From an uncultured Eubacteriales bacterium (GTDB lineage: Bacteria > Bacillota > Clostridia > Oscillospirales > Acutalibacteraceae), in NCBI GenBank assembly GCA_934667845.1, contig CAKUMQ010000051.1:1-19128 (forward strand): 19,128 nucleotides of DNA, given 5' to 3'. Position 1 is the first letter of the stretch. Each line of letters opens with the position of its first letter. The position numbers and the translations under genes were made by a program. Below, in pieces: positions 8,359-15,580 of the stretch. The notes beneath the pieces are model-generated. The model had not been told where the DNA came from. It saw only the letters and a list, made by a program, of their open reading frames with translations, and did no database searches.

Positions 8359-9993
8359 TTATGAATTTTCCGTAAAAGCGGTCAGCGGAGGCAGCGCCGT
8401 GCCGATGCGCCCGGTGGGCGGGTCGTTCGGCTCAGCGGGCAAAACGGCGGCAGGAACGGCTGTGCGCCGGGGACGGACACCGGGAAACAGATCGGCTTTG
8501 CGGATACAGCCCAAGCAAAAGGTGAGCAGGATATAGGCAGCCAGCAGGGCGATCGCAAGAAGCGCTGCGGTAAGATAGTTTTCCGCCTGCACGCCGCCGC
8601 GGGTCAGCAGCACCGTGAAAACAGAGGCAGTCAGCGCGGCGGAAAGGGCGGGACCGAGCAGCCAGCGCCACAGGCGGAAGCTGACGCCGGTGACGGCGAG
8701 CAGATGGTGCAGATTCAGAAAACAGGAGAGCAGATTGCTCAGCAGCATGACAAACAGGAAGCCCGCCATGCCGAAATGCGGGAGCAGTATCACGGTCAGC
8801 AGGATCCGCACGGCGGAATCCACCACGCAGAACCGCAGTGTCGCCGTCTGCCTGCCCAAGCCCTTGAGCAGACCGTCGGCAATGCTTTCGGTGTACATGG
8901 CGGGCACAAGCGGGGAGAGCACCGCCAAAAACATGCCGACCTCATCGCTGCGGTATAAAAGTCTGCCGATCGGGAAAGCCAATACGGCAAAGACAGCGGC
9001 AAAGCCGGTCGATGCCCACAGCGTCAGCTGCAGCGTGCGGGATACGACCGACTGCATGCGGGCGGTTTGCCCGCGGGACTGTGCTTCGCTCATTTCGGGG
9101 ATCAACAGGGTCGAAAAGGCGGTCAGCAGGGAGGAGGGGAAGAACAAAAGCGGCAGCGCCATCCCCTTGAGTGTACCGAAGGAGGTGAGGGACTGCTCGC
9201 GGCTGCCGGTATACAGCGTGAGCCGCTGCGGGACAAGCAGATTTTCCGCCGTATGCAGTAGGGTGGTCAGCGTTCGACCCGCGGTAAGCGGAACGGCAAT
9301 GGCGGCAAAGGGGCGCAGCAGGGGACGGTGCGCGGAGGATGACGGCAGGAATTTGCGCTGCCGGCGGCGGTCTTGGCTGTAGCAGCCCGCCATAAACAGG
9401 CAGGAGGCGATCTCTGCGGCGGTGTCGCCGATCAGGATGCAGGCGCAGCAGCGGGTGATATCGCCCTGTGCAAAGCGGGAGAGCAGCAGCCAGATGCAGC
9501 CGATGCGGCAGAGCTGTTCGAGGATCTGTGCCGCCGAACTGCCCGACACCCGCCGCCGCGCCAAAAAATACCCCTTCAGACAGGCGGAAGCGCCCATAAA
9601 CGGCAGACCGATGCCGAGGATCCGCAGCGCGGGCACGGCGCGGATGTCCCGCAGAAAAAAGCGGGCGATCGGCTCGGCGGCGGCGGTCACGCCGATAAGA
9701 GACAGGGTGCCGATGCCGATGCTCAGCAGGATCGCAAAGCGCATCAGCCGCCGCACCGAGGCGCGGCTGCCCCGCACCAGCTCCTCGGTGACCAGTCGTG
9801 TGACGGCGGTGGAGATGCCGCAGGTGGACAGCGTCGAGACCAGCAGGTAGACCGACAGAATAAGCTGATACACCCCCATGCCCTCCGCGCCGACGGCGTT
9901 GGACATATAGATGCGAAACAGCATGCCCAGGAACCGCAAAAGCAGAGAGGTGACCGTGAGGATCGCCGCATTTTTTACAAAAGATGAGCGCAA
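8359..9993 (-). CDS. SpoVB-like MOP-superfamily oligosaccharide flippase
   Basis: A 544-residue, strongly hydrophobic protein with about 12 to 14 membrane helices across its length and an Arg/Pro-rich C-terminal tail. The N-terminus (SLLLRFLGMLFRIYMSN, then GAEGMGVYQL) is typical of the polysaccharide transporter/SpoVB branch of the MOP superfamily, which moves lipid-linked sugars across the cytoplasmic membrane. In Bacillus subtilis SpoVB is needed for spore cortex; related proteins (YkvU, YabM, MurJ-like) share the fold, so the exact substrate is open. The start is TTG 9993, set by GGGAGGG (10001-10007) 7 bases upstream; no better ATG is available. It is divergent from glgC, and a sporulation-sigma-like promoter lies upstream. 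I give no gene symbol because paralogues are common. Confidence 0.85.
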   Translation of the reverse strand: MRSSFVKNAAILTVTSLLLRFLGMLFRIYMSNAVGAEGMGVYQLILSVYLLVSTLSTCGISTAVTRLVTEELVRGSRASVRRLMRFAILLSIGIGTLSLIGVTAAAEPIARFFLRDIRAVPALRILGIGLPFMGASACLKGYFLARRRVSGSSAAQILEQLCRIGCIWLLLSRFAQGDITRCCACILIGDTAAEIASCLFMAGCYSQDRRRQRKFLPSSSAHRPLLRPFAAIAVPLTAGRTLTTLLHTAENLLVPQRLTLYTGSREQSLTSFGTLKGMALPLLFFPSSLLTAFSTLLIPEMSEAQSRGQTARMQSVVSRTLQLTLWASTGFAAVFAVLAFPIGRLLYRSDEVGMFLAVLSPLVPAMYTESIADGLLKGLGRQTATLRFCVVDSAVRILLTVILLPHFGMAGFLFVMLLSNLLSCFLNLHHLLAVTGVSFRLWRWLLGPALSAALTASVFTVLLTRGGVQAENYLTAALLAIALLAAYILLTFCLGCIRKADLFPGVRPRRTAVPAAVLPAEPNDPPTGRIGTALPPLTAFTENS

Positions 9994-10000
9994 GACCGGT

Positions 10001-10007
10001 CCCTCCC
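10001..10007 (-). promoter_or_regulatory. Ribosome binding site that supports the TTG start of the flippase
   Basis: On the minus strand GGGAGGG lies 7 bases before TTG 9993. The spacing and the immediate SpoVB-like N-terminus make TTG the likely start. Confidence 0.65.
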
Positions 10008-10062
10008 GTCGTCAAATTACTCCCATATATATGCATTCTCCTGCGGGATCATGAACGCAAAA

Positions 10063-10083
10063 AATTGCACAATATGCACAATT
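10063..10083. repeat. Short direct repeat with imperfect dyad upstream of the flippase
   Basis: TGCACAA occurs at 10066-10072 and again at 10075-10081 (9-base period), framed by AATTG and CAATT as an imperfect 21-base dyad. It lies in the predicted 5' leader of the flippase and could be an operator, but no regulator is identifiable. The rest of the 290-base divergent gap (9994-10286) is AT-rich with only the promoter candidates listed here. Confidence 0.3.
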
Positions 10084-10096
10084 CGACGGTGCTCTC

Positions 10097-10126
10097 CTTG
10101 TATGGATAGCGCGCAGTGTCAAATGC
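10097..10126 (-). promoter_or_regulatory. Candidate sigma-E-like (sporulation) promoter for the flippase
   Basis: On the minus strand GCATTTG (10120-10126) and CATACAAG (10097-10104) are separated by 15 bases. This resembles the Bacillus sigma-E pattern (about kmATATT, 14 bases, CATACAnT), with one mismatch in the -10 box and two in the -35. No good sigma-A pair was seen for this gene. The predicted leader is about 97 bases. This rests on motif likeness only. Confidence 0.3.
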
Positions 10127-10203
10127 ACGGGAAAATATTGTGAAAAGTGTGCAAAGTTGTCGATTGGTGAAAGATTAAATTCAAATAAAAATCCGAAACC
10201 CCC

Positions 10204-10232
10204 TTGATTTTTGCCGCCGAATTTGGTACTAT
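10204..10232 (+). promoter_or_regulatory. Probable sigma-A promoter of the glgCDA operon
   Basis: TTGATT (10204-10209) and TACTAT (10227-10232) are 17 bases apart, each matching four of six consensus bases. The start would be near 10239, giving a leader of about 48 bases before glgC. I saw no convincing catabolite-repression (cre) site next to it. Confidence 0.55.
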
Positions 10233-10286
10233 ATAGAAAACAATCGGGAAAGGATACCGTCCTTTCACCTCCCGGAGGTAAGGCAA

Positions 10287-11501
10287 ATGTACCTAAAACA
10301 GGAATGTGTAGCCATGCTGTTGGCAGGCGGGCAGGGAAGCCGCCTGTACGCGCTGACGCGGCGGATCGCCAAGCCGGCGGTTCCCTATGGAGGAAAGTAC
10401 CGGATCATTGATTTTCCGCTGTCCAACTGTGTCAATTCCGGTATTCAGACCGTGGGTGTGCTGACGCAGTATCAGCCGCTGGAGCTGAACGATTATATCG
10501 GCTCGGGAACGCCGTGGGACCTTGACCGGTCAAACGCGGGCGTTCATGTGCTGCCGCCCTATCAGCGCAACAAGGGCGGCGACTGGTATAAGGGCACAGC
10601 CAACGCCATCTATCAGAATCTGGCGTTTATCGAGCGCTATGACCCGGAATATGTGCTGGTGCTGTCGGGTGACCATATCTACAAGATGGACTATGCCCGT
10701 ATGCTGGAGGAGCACAAGAAAAATCACGCTGACTGCACTGTTGCCGTTATCGAGGTGCCGATGGAAGAGGCGAGCCGTTTCGGCATCCTGAACACGCGTG
10801 AGGACGGCTCCATTTACGAATTTGACGAAAAGCCGAAGGTGCCGAAAAGCAATCTGGCATCTATGGGCATCTATATTTTCAACCGGCGGAAGTTGCGCGA
10901 GTATCTGACGGCGGACGAGCAGGATCCGCAGAGCAGCAACGATTTCGGCAAAAACGTGCTTCCTGCCATGCTGCAGGCGGGCGAGCGGATGTTTGCCTAT
11001 CGCTTTGAGGGCTACTGGAAGGACGTCGGCACGATCGAGAGCCTGTGGGAAGCCAACATGGATCTGCTGGATCCAAAAATGCCGCTTGACCTCTCGGATC
11101 CCTCGTGGCGGATCTATTCGCGCAATAACGGGCTGCCGCCGCATTATCTGGCGCCGACGGCAAAAGTGCAGAACAGCGTGATCTCGGAGGGCGGCAATAT
11201 CGCCGGAACAGTGGATTTTTCGGTGATCTTTCCCGGCGTGACGATCGAGGAGGGCGCCGAGGTGCGCGACTCCATCATTATGCCCGGCGTGACGGTCGGC
11301 AAAAACGCCGTTGTGCAGTATGCCATTGTTGCCGAAAACGCCGTGATCGGCGAGGGCGCCGTGGTTGGCGGCAGACCAGAGGAAACACCGTCTGACAAAT
11401 GGGGAATTGCCGTCGTCGCCTCGGAGCGGCATATCGGCAAGGGGCGTACGGTCGCCCCGCGGGCGATGATCGAGGAAGATCTGCGGGAGGAGGAGAACTG
11501 A
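10287..11501 (+). CDS. glgC: Glucose-1-phosphate adenylyltransferase, catalytic subunit
   Basis: GlgC makes ADP-glucose from ATP and glucose-1-phosphate, the committed step of glycogen synthesis. The 404-residue protein has a nucleotidyltransferase domain followed by a left-handed beta-helix (about 290-390, with repeated hydrophobic hexapeptides such as VISEGG and VIFPGVTI). Active-site features are intact: LAGGQGSRL (12-20), Lys29 in AKPAVP, the catalytic Asp129 in SGDHIYKMD, the glucose-1-phosphate-binding Lys182 in EKP, and YWKDVGTIESLWEANM. GGAGG sits 8 bases before ATG 10287. It ends one base before the glgD start, so the two are translationally close and expected to form a GlgC-GlgD complex as in other Firmicutes. 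Confidence 0.98.
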   Translation: MYLKQECVAMLLAGGQGSRLYALTRRIAKPAVPYGGKYRIIDFPLSNCVNSGIQTVGVLTQYQPLELNDYIGSGTPWDLDRSNAGVHVLPPYQRNKGGDWYKGTANAIYQNLAFIERYDPEYVLVLSGDHIYKMDYARMLEEHKKNHADCTVAVIEVPMEEASRFGILNTREDGSIYEFDEKPKVPKSNLASMGIYIFNRRKLREYLTADEQDPQSSNDFGKNVLPAMLQAGERMFAYRFEGYWKDVGTIESLWEANMDLLDPKMPLDLSDPSWRIYSRNNGLPPHYLAPTAKVQNSVISEGGNIAGTVDFSVIFPGVTIEEGAEVRDSIIMPGVTVGKNAVVQYAIVAENAVIGEGAVVGGRPEETPSDKWGIAVVASERHIGKGRTVAPRAMIEEDLREEEN

Positions 11502-11502
11502 C

Positions 11503-12612
11503 ATGGGAAAAATAACCGCTATGGGGCTGATCTTCGCCAACATGCATGACGGCGCGCTGCCGGAGCTGACCGCCAACCGTTCCATGGGCTCCGTCCCGTT
11601 CGGCGGGCGTTATCGCCTGATCGATTTTCCGCTTTCCGCTATGGTCAACGCGGGCATTACCCGCGTCGGCGTGATCACCAAGCGCAACTATGACTCGCTG
11701 ATGGATCATCTCGGCTCGGGCAAGGCATGGGATCTCTCCCGCAAGACCGAGGGGCTATGCCTGCTGACCGCCTACTGTGCCGATGAGGAATACGAGGGGC
11801 GCATCAAGCCGCTTTCCGGTGCGGAGCGCTTTCTTGAGGGTGCCAAGGCGGAATATGTGGTGCTGGCGGACTCCTATGTGGCGGGAAATATTGACTATGC
11901 GGCGCTTTTGCAGGCGCATGTCGACAGCGGGGCGGATATCACCGTCGGGTATAAGGACGGCTGTGCGCCGGGGCTGCGGGACGATCTTTTGCTGTCGCTC
12001 AGCCGCGATAACTGGGTGCGGGACGTGATGATCGGCGGCGGAGAGAACCGCGAAGCCTCCTTCGGTATCGGCCTGTACGTGATCTCCCGCACGCTGCTTT
12101 TGCGTCTGACCCGCGAGGCGGCGGGGCGCAGCGTGCTCAGCTTTGAACGCGGTGTGCTTCAGCGCCACAAGGATTATCTGCGCATCTACGGCTATGCGGT
12201 GCCGGAGTGGACGGCGCCGATCTATTCGCTGCCGAGCTTTTTTGCCGCCAATATGGCGCTTTTGGACAGCGATGTGCGCCGTCGGCTGTTTGTCACCGGG
12301 CGACCGGTGTACACCAAGGTGCGCGACTGCTGCCCTGCGACCTACGGACTGAATTCCGACGTGACGGATTCTCTGGTTGCCGACGGCGCGCATATCGACG
12401 GGTGCGTGCGCCATTCTATCCTGTTTCGCGATGTATCGGTCGGCAAGCATGCCGTGGTGGAAAATGCCATCGTGATGCAGGGATCGGTGATCATGCAGTC
12501 GGCGGGACTCTGCTGTGCGGTGCTGGACAAAAATGTGACCGTCAGGGAGGGGCGGCAGCTGCGCGGCGTTGAGGATTATCCCATCCATGTCAAAAAAGGT
12601 GTGACGGTCTGA
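11503..12612 (+). CDS. glgD: GlgD, non-catalytic regulatory subunit of ADP-glucose pyrophosphorylase
   Basis: A 369-residue paralogue of GlgC that keeps the fold (PFGGRYRLIDFPLS, GSGKAWDLSRK, a C-terminal beta-helix from about residue 275) but lacks the visible catalytic motifs. The ATP-binding GGxGxRL is replaced by NMHDGALPEL, the KPAVP lysine by MGSVP, GDHIYKMD by DSYVAGNID, and there is no EKP glucose-1-phosphate site. In Firmicutes GlgD partners GlgC and alters its activity or effector response; that role is inferred here from family and position. The ATG lies one base after the glgC stop and its ribosome binding site (GGGAGGAGGAG) is inside glgC; glgA starts 15 bases after its stop. Confidence 0.96.
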   Translation: MGKITAMGLIFANMHDGALPELTANRSMGSVPFGGRYRLIDFPLSAMVNAGITRVGVITKRNYDSLMDHLGSGKAWDLSRKTEGLCLLTAYCADEEYEGRIKPLSGAERFLEGAKAEYVVLADSYVAGNIDYAALLQAHVDSGADITVGYKDGCAPGLRDDLLLSLSRDNWVRDVMIGGGENREASFGIGLYVISRTLLLRLTREAAGRSVLSFERGVLQRHKDYLRIYGYAVPEWTAPIYSLPSFFAANMALLDSDVRRRLFVTGRPVYTKVRDCCPATYGLNSDVTDSLVADGAHIDGCVRHSILFRDVSVGKHAVVENAIVMQGSVIMQSAGLCCAVLDKNVTVREGRQLRGVEDYPIHVKKGVTV

Positions 12613-12627
12613 GGAAGGAGCCAAACG

Positions 12628-14049
12628 ATGAAGGTTTTGTATGCAACCAGTGAGGCGCGCCCGTTTGCGGCGTCCGGCGGACTGGCGGATGTGGCGGGGT
12701 CGCTTCCCGCCGCACTGCGCACGCGGCTGATCGGCTGCCGTGTGGTACTCCCTTTATATGAGTCGGTGCCGCATGAGCTGCGGGAACATATGACGTTTTT
12801 GGGCAGCCTTTCCGTGCCGGTTGCCTGGCGGCGTCAGTATTGCGGCGTGTTTGAGGCCAAGTACAACGGCGTGATCTATTACCTTTTGGATAACCAGTAC
12901 TATTTCAAACGCCCGGGGCTGTATGGGCATTATGATGATGCGGAACGCTTTGCCTTTTTCTCCCGCGCGGTGCTGGAAATGATGGATCTGATCGGCTTTT
13001 ATCCGGATATCCTGCATGCGAACGATTGGCAGACCGCGCTCGTCCCGGTCTACTACAGCCTGTTTTATGCCAACCGCCCGCCCTATGACCGCATGAAAAC
13101 GGTCTATACGATCCACAATATCCAGTATCAGGGACAGTACGGCATGGAGATCTTGGGCGATGTGTTCGGTATCCCCGATTCGGCGCGCAGCCTTGTGGAG
13201 CAGGACGGATGCATCAACCTGATGAAAGGCGGCATTGAGGCGGCTCACCGCGTGACGACGGTCAGCCCGTCCTACGCGCGCGAGCTGGAGGACCCGTGGT
13301 TTGCCCACGGTCTGGATTCCATCATCCGCGAGCGGAGCTGGAAGCTGTGCGGTATTTTGAACGGCATCGACATCAAAAGCTATGACCCCGAGACCGATCC
13401 GGAGATTCCGGTGCATTACAGCGCGGCAGAGCCGGAGGGAAAAGCGGAGGACAAGGCGGCGCTGCTGTCCTCGCTCGGGCTGTCCGCGCCCGACGGCGTG
13501 CCGCTGATCGGTATGGTGACGCGTCTGGCTTCGCACAAGGGACTGGATCTGGTCAAGTATGCGTTTGATCAGATCATGCAGCTTGACGTGCGCATGGTCG
13601 TTCTCGGCTCAGGCGAGTGGACGTTTGAAAATTTCTTCCGCGAGATGCAGGGGCGGTATCCCGACCGCTTCTGCTATTGCGCGGGCTTTATACCGGAGCT
13701 GGCACGCAAAATCTACGCGGCATCGGATATGTTCCTGATGCCGTCCCAGAGCGAGCCGTGCGGTCTTTCGCAGATGGTGGCGTGCCGTTACGGCGCACTG
13801 CCGATCGTGCGCGAGACAGGCGGTCTGCGGGACAGCATTTCCGACTGCGGCGACGGCATCGGCAACGGGTTTACCTTTAAGACCTATAACGCGGATGATA
13901 TGCTCTATGCCATCCGCCGCGCCCGCGAGCTGTACCGTGAGCCGGAAGCGTGGGCAGGGGTGCGCGCAAGGGCGATGGCGTGCGACTTCAGCTGGGGGCG
14001 CTCTGCCAACGAGTATATCCGGCTGTACCGGAGTTTACTGAAAGAATAA
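12628..14049 (+). CDS. glgA: Glycogen synthase, ADP-glucose-dependent (GT5)
   Basis: GlgA extends alpha-1,4-glucan chains with ADP-glucose. The 473-residue length is typical, with two Rossmann-like halves. Conserved parts are the N-terminal SGGLADVAGSLP, HANDWQT (about 131-137), IHNIQYQG, Arg299 and Lys304 in TRLASHKGLD (E. coli R300 and K305), and Glu376 in EPCGL followed by ETGGLRDS. The normally conserved lysine of the N-terminal KxGGL motif (E. coli K15) is Ala15 here. AAGGAG lies 8 bases before ATG 12628. It is the last glg gene; no glgB or glgP lies in the window. Its last 145 bases are overlapped on the other strand by the extended pepD frame. Confidence 0.97.
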   Translation: MKVLYATSEARPFAASGGLADVAGSLPAALRTRLIGCRVVLPLYESVPHELREHMTFLGSLSVPVAWRRQYCGVFEAKYNGVIYYLLDNQYYFKRPGLYGHYDDAERFAFFSRAVLEMMDLIGFYPDILHANDWQTALVPVYYSLFYANRPPYDRMKTVYTIHNIQYQGQYGMEILGDVFGIPDSARSLVEQDGCINLMKGGIEAAHRVTTVSPSYARELEDPWFAHGLDSIIRERSWKLCGILNGIDIKSYDPETDPEIPVHYSAAEPEGKAEDKAALLSSLGLSAPDGVPLIGMVTRLASHKGLDLVKYAFDQIMQLDVRMVVLGSGEWTFENFFREMQGRYPDRFCYCAGFIPELARKIYAASDMFLMPSQSEPCGLSQMVACRYGALPIVRETGGLRDSISDCGDGIGNGFTFKTYNADDMLYAIRRARELYREPEAWAGVRARAMACDFSWGRSANEYIRLYRSLLKE

Positions 14050-15560
14050 AGAAAGCGGTCAGGCAGCGTGTAGGCTGTCTGACCGCTTTTTGCAGCGGGA
14101 AAAAGCAATATAGGTTCCACGCGGGCGAGGGCGGCGGTGAGAAATGTCCAGATCCGCCCGACCGAGGCGACGTTCAGCCACTCGGCTGTCGTGTGGATCC
14201 CCTCCATATCCGGTCCGATGGATACGGCGTCCAGCCCGGGCAGCATGCCGCAGAGCGGACCGCACTCGAGACCGCCGTGCGTGCCGCAGACGCGCGGGGC
14301 ATGGCCGGTCTGCTCCTCCCACAGGGCGGCGAGCAGCTCACGCAGCGGGGAATCCTGGCGGTATTCCCATGCGGAATATGTGCCGCTTTGCGAAAATACC
14401 GCGCCGTTTTCCTCCGCCATAGCCGTCAAGTGAGCAGCCAGCGCGGCTTTTTCCTGTTCGACCGCGCTGCGCACGGACCAGGTGAGCGTGGCCTGCTCCG
14501 GCAAAGTGCGCAGGATGCCCAGATTCAGCGAGGTGCGCACAAGGGCGGGGTCAAAGTCACTGTAGGCGATCACGCCGTTTTTGGTGTCGGCGGTCAGATT
14601 GAGCAGCGCCGCCGCAGAGGCTGCCGTCAGAGTGTCGGCGGTCTCTGCCCCGCCGATCGCGCAGTCAAGCGTAAGATAGGGGTCGGTCTCTTTGTACCGG
14701 TCGCGCAGCTCGGCCTCCAGCGCGCGGATCAGCGTCTGCCATGCCGGTATCTGTGCCGGGTCGGTAATCAGACGGACGACGGCATCGGTGGGGATGGCAT
14801 TGTCCTTTTCCCCGCCCGAAAGCTCCGCAATTCCGGCATCCAGTCCGGACAGGCACTGCCGCAGAATGGCAGCCATCAGCTTGTCGGCATTGGCGCCGCC
14901 CTTATGGATCTCCACGCCGGAGTGTCCGCCCGTCAGGTGAGAAAGCCGCAGAGTCAGCGCGGTTCCCGTGCGCGTTTCACGCGCAAGCGGCAGCGTGATG
15001 ACCGCCGTCATGCCGCCGGCGCAGCTGACGGTCAATACACCCTCCTCCTCGGAGTCGATGTTGATGAGCCGCCGCGCCTGTATATCCGACAGGTCGGCAG
15101 CCGTTACACCCAGCATGCCGATTTCCTCGTCGTTGGTCAGCAAAACCGTCAGCGGCGGATGGGGCAGTGTGTCGGAGTCTAAAACGGCAAGCGCCATGGC
15201 CACGGCAATGCCGTCGTCGCCGCCGAGCGAAGTGCCGGGGGCGAATACCCATCCGTCGCGGCAGACCGGACAAACGCCGTCACGCGCGGGATCGCCGGGG
15301 AAATCGGCGTCTTTCACGGCGACCATGTCCAGATGCCCCTGCAAAATCACCTCGGGGTGGTCCTCATACCCATGAGAGGCGGGCTTGCGCAGGATGACGT
15401 TGCCGGCGGTATCCCGGCGGCAGGCGAGTCCGCGCTCTTTGGCAAAGCGGACGATCAGATCCGCCAGTGCGCCGGTGTCGCCGGAGCCGTGGGGGACGGC
15501 GCAGATGCGGGAGAACCAGTCCCAGACGTTTTGCGGTTCTATGTTCAAAGTGGATGTCAT
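13905..15560 (-). CDS. pepD: Aminoacyl-histidine dipeptidase (PepD/carnosinase-like, M20), with extended C-terminus
   Basis: A cytoplasmic zinc dipeptidase that releases amino acids from Xaa-His and other dipeptides. The first 481 residues match a full PepD. Predicted metal and catalytic residues are His76 and Asp78 (GHLDMV), Asp115 (GGDDG), Glu145 and Glu146 (NDEEIG), Asp169 (NIDSEEEG) and a C-terminal His near 456 (GIHTTAEW). The frame then continues about 70 residues past the normal end (after GRIWTFLTAALARV, about 14118). It translates through the terminator hairpin and into the antisense strand of glgA, stopping at TAG 13905-13907. The tail is basic, low in family likeness and probably accidental. 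ATG 15560 has AGGAGGG 8 bases upstream. It follows the membrane-anchored protein by 20 bases, so they are likely one operon. Confidence 0.93.
   Translation of the reverse strand: MTSTLNIEPQNVWDWFSRICAVPHGSGDTGALADLIVRFAKERGLACRRDTAGNVILRKPASHGYEDHPEVILQGHLDMVAVKDADFPGDPARDGVCPVCRDGWVFAPGTSLGGDDGIAVAMALAVLDSDTLPHPPLTVLLTNDEEIGMLGVTAADLSDIQARRLINIDSEEEGVLTVSCAGGMTAVITLPLARETRTGTALTLRLSHLTGGHSGVEIHKGGANADKLMAAILRQCLSGLDAGIAELSGGEKDNAIPTDAVVRLITDPAQIPAWQTLIRALEAELRDRYKETDPYLTLDCAIGGAETADTLTAASAAALLNLTADTKNGVIAYSDFDPALVRTSLNLGILRTLPEQATLTWSVRSAVEQEKAALAAHLTAMAEENGAVFSQSGTYSAWEYRQDSPLRELLAALWEEQTGHAPRVCGTHGGLECGPLCGMLPGLDAVSIGPDMEGIHTTAEWLNVASVGRIWTFLTAALARVEPILLFPAAKSGQTAYTLPDRFLYSFSKLRYSRIYSLAERPQLKSHAIALARTPAHASGSRYSSRARRMA
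14052..14091. terminator. Terminator of the glg operon, shared with convergent pepD
   Basis: Bases 14052-14067 pair with 14074-14089 (16 base pairs, one G-U) around a GTGTAG loop, followed by TTTTT on the plus strand just after the glgA stop. On the minus strand the same hairpin is followed by a T-rich tract toward 14040, so it may work both ways. It lies inside the open reading frame of pepD. Confidence 0.9.
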
Positions 15561-15580
15561 ATGGGTGTCCCTCCTGGTGC

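Noticed and set aside
8942..10036. A 364-codon open frame on the minus strand, overlapping the flippase
   Set aside because: It is the neighbouring frame of the same strand; it is Pro/Arg/His-rich, without the membrane helices that the real frame shows.
10130..10165. A catabolite-repression (cre) site before glgC
   Set aside because: TGAAAAGTGTGCAA is somewhat similar, but it lacks the central CG and the symmetry of cre sites.
13950..15182. A 410-codon open frame on the plus strand
   Set aside because: Antisense to the catalytic region of pepD; Gly/Arg/Gln-rich with no domain. The pepD motifs fix the real strand.
15260..15290. CPVC in PepD (residues 97-100) as a zinc ribbon or insertion domain
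   Set aside because: Only one CxxC pair is present, without a second pair, and it sits in a loop that varies in length in this family.
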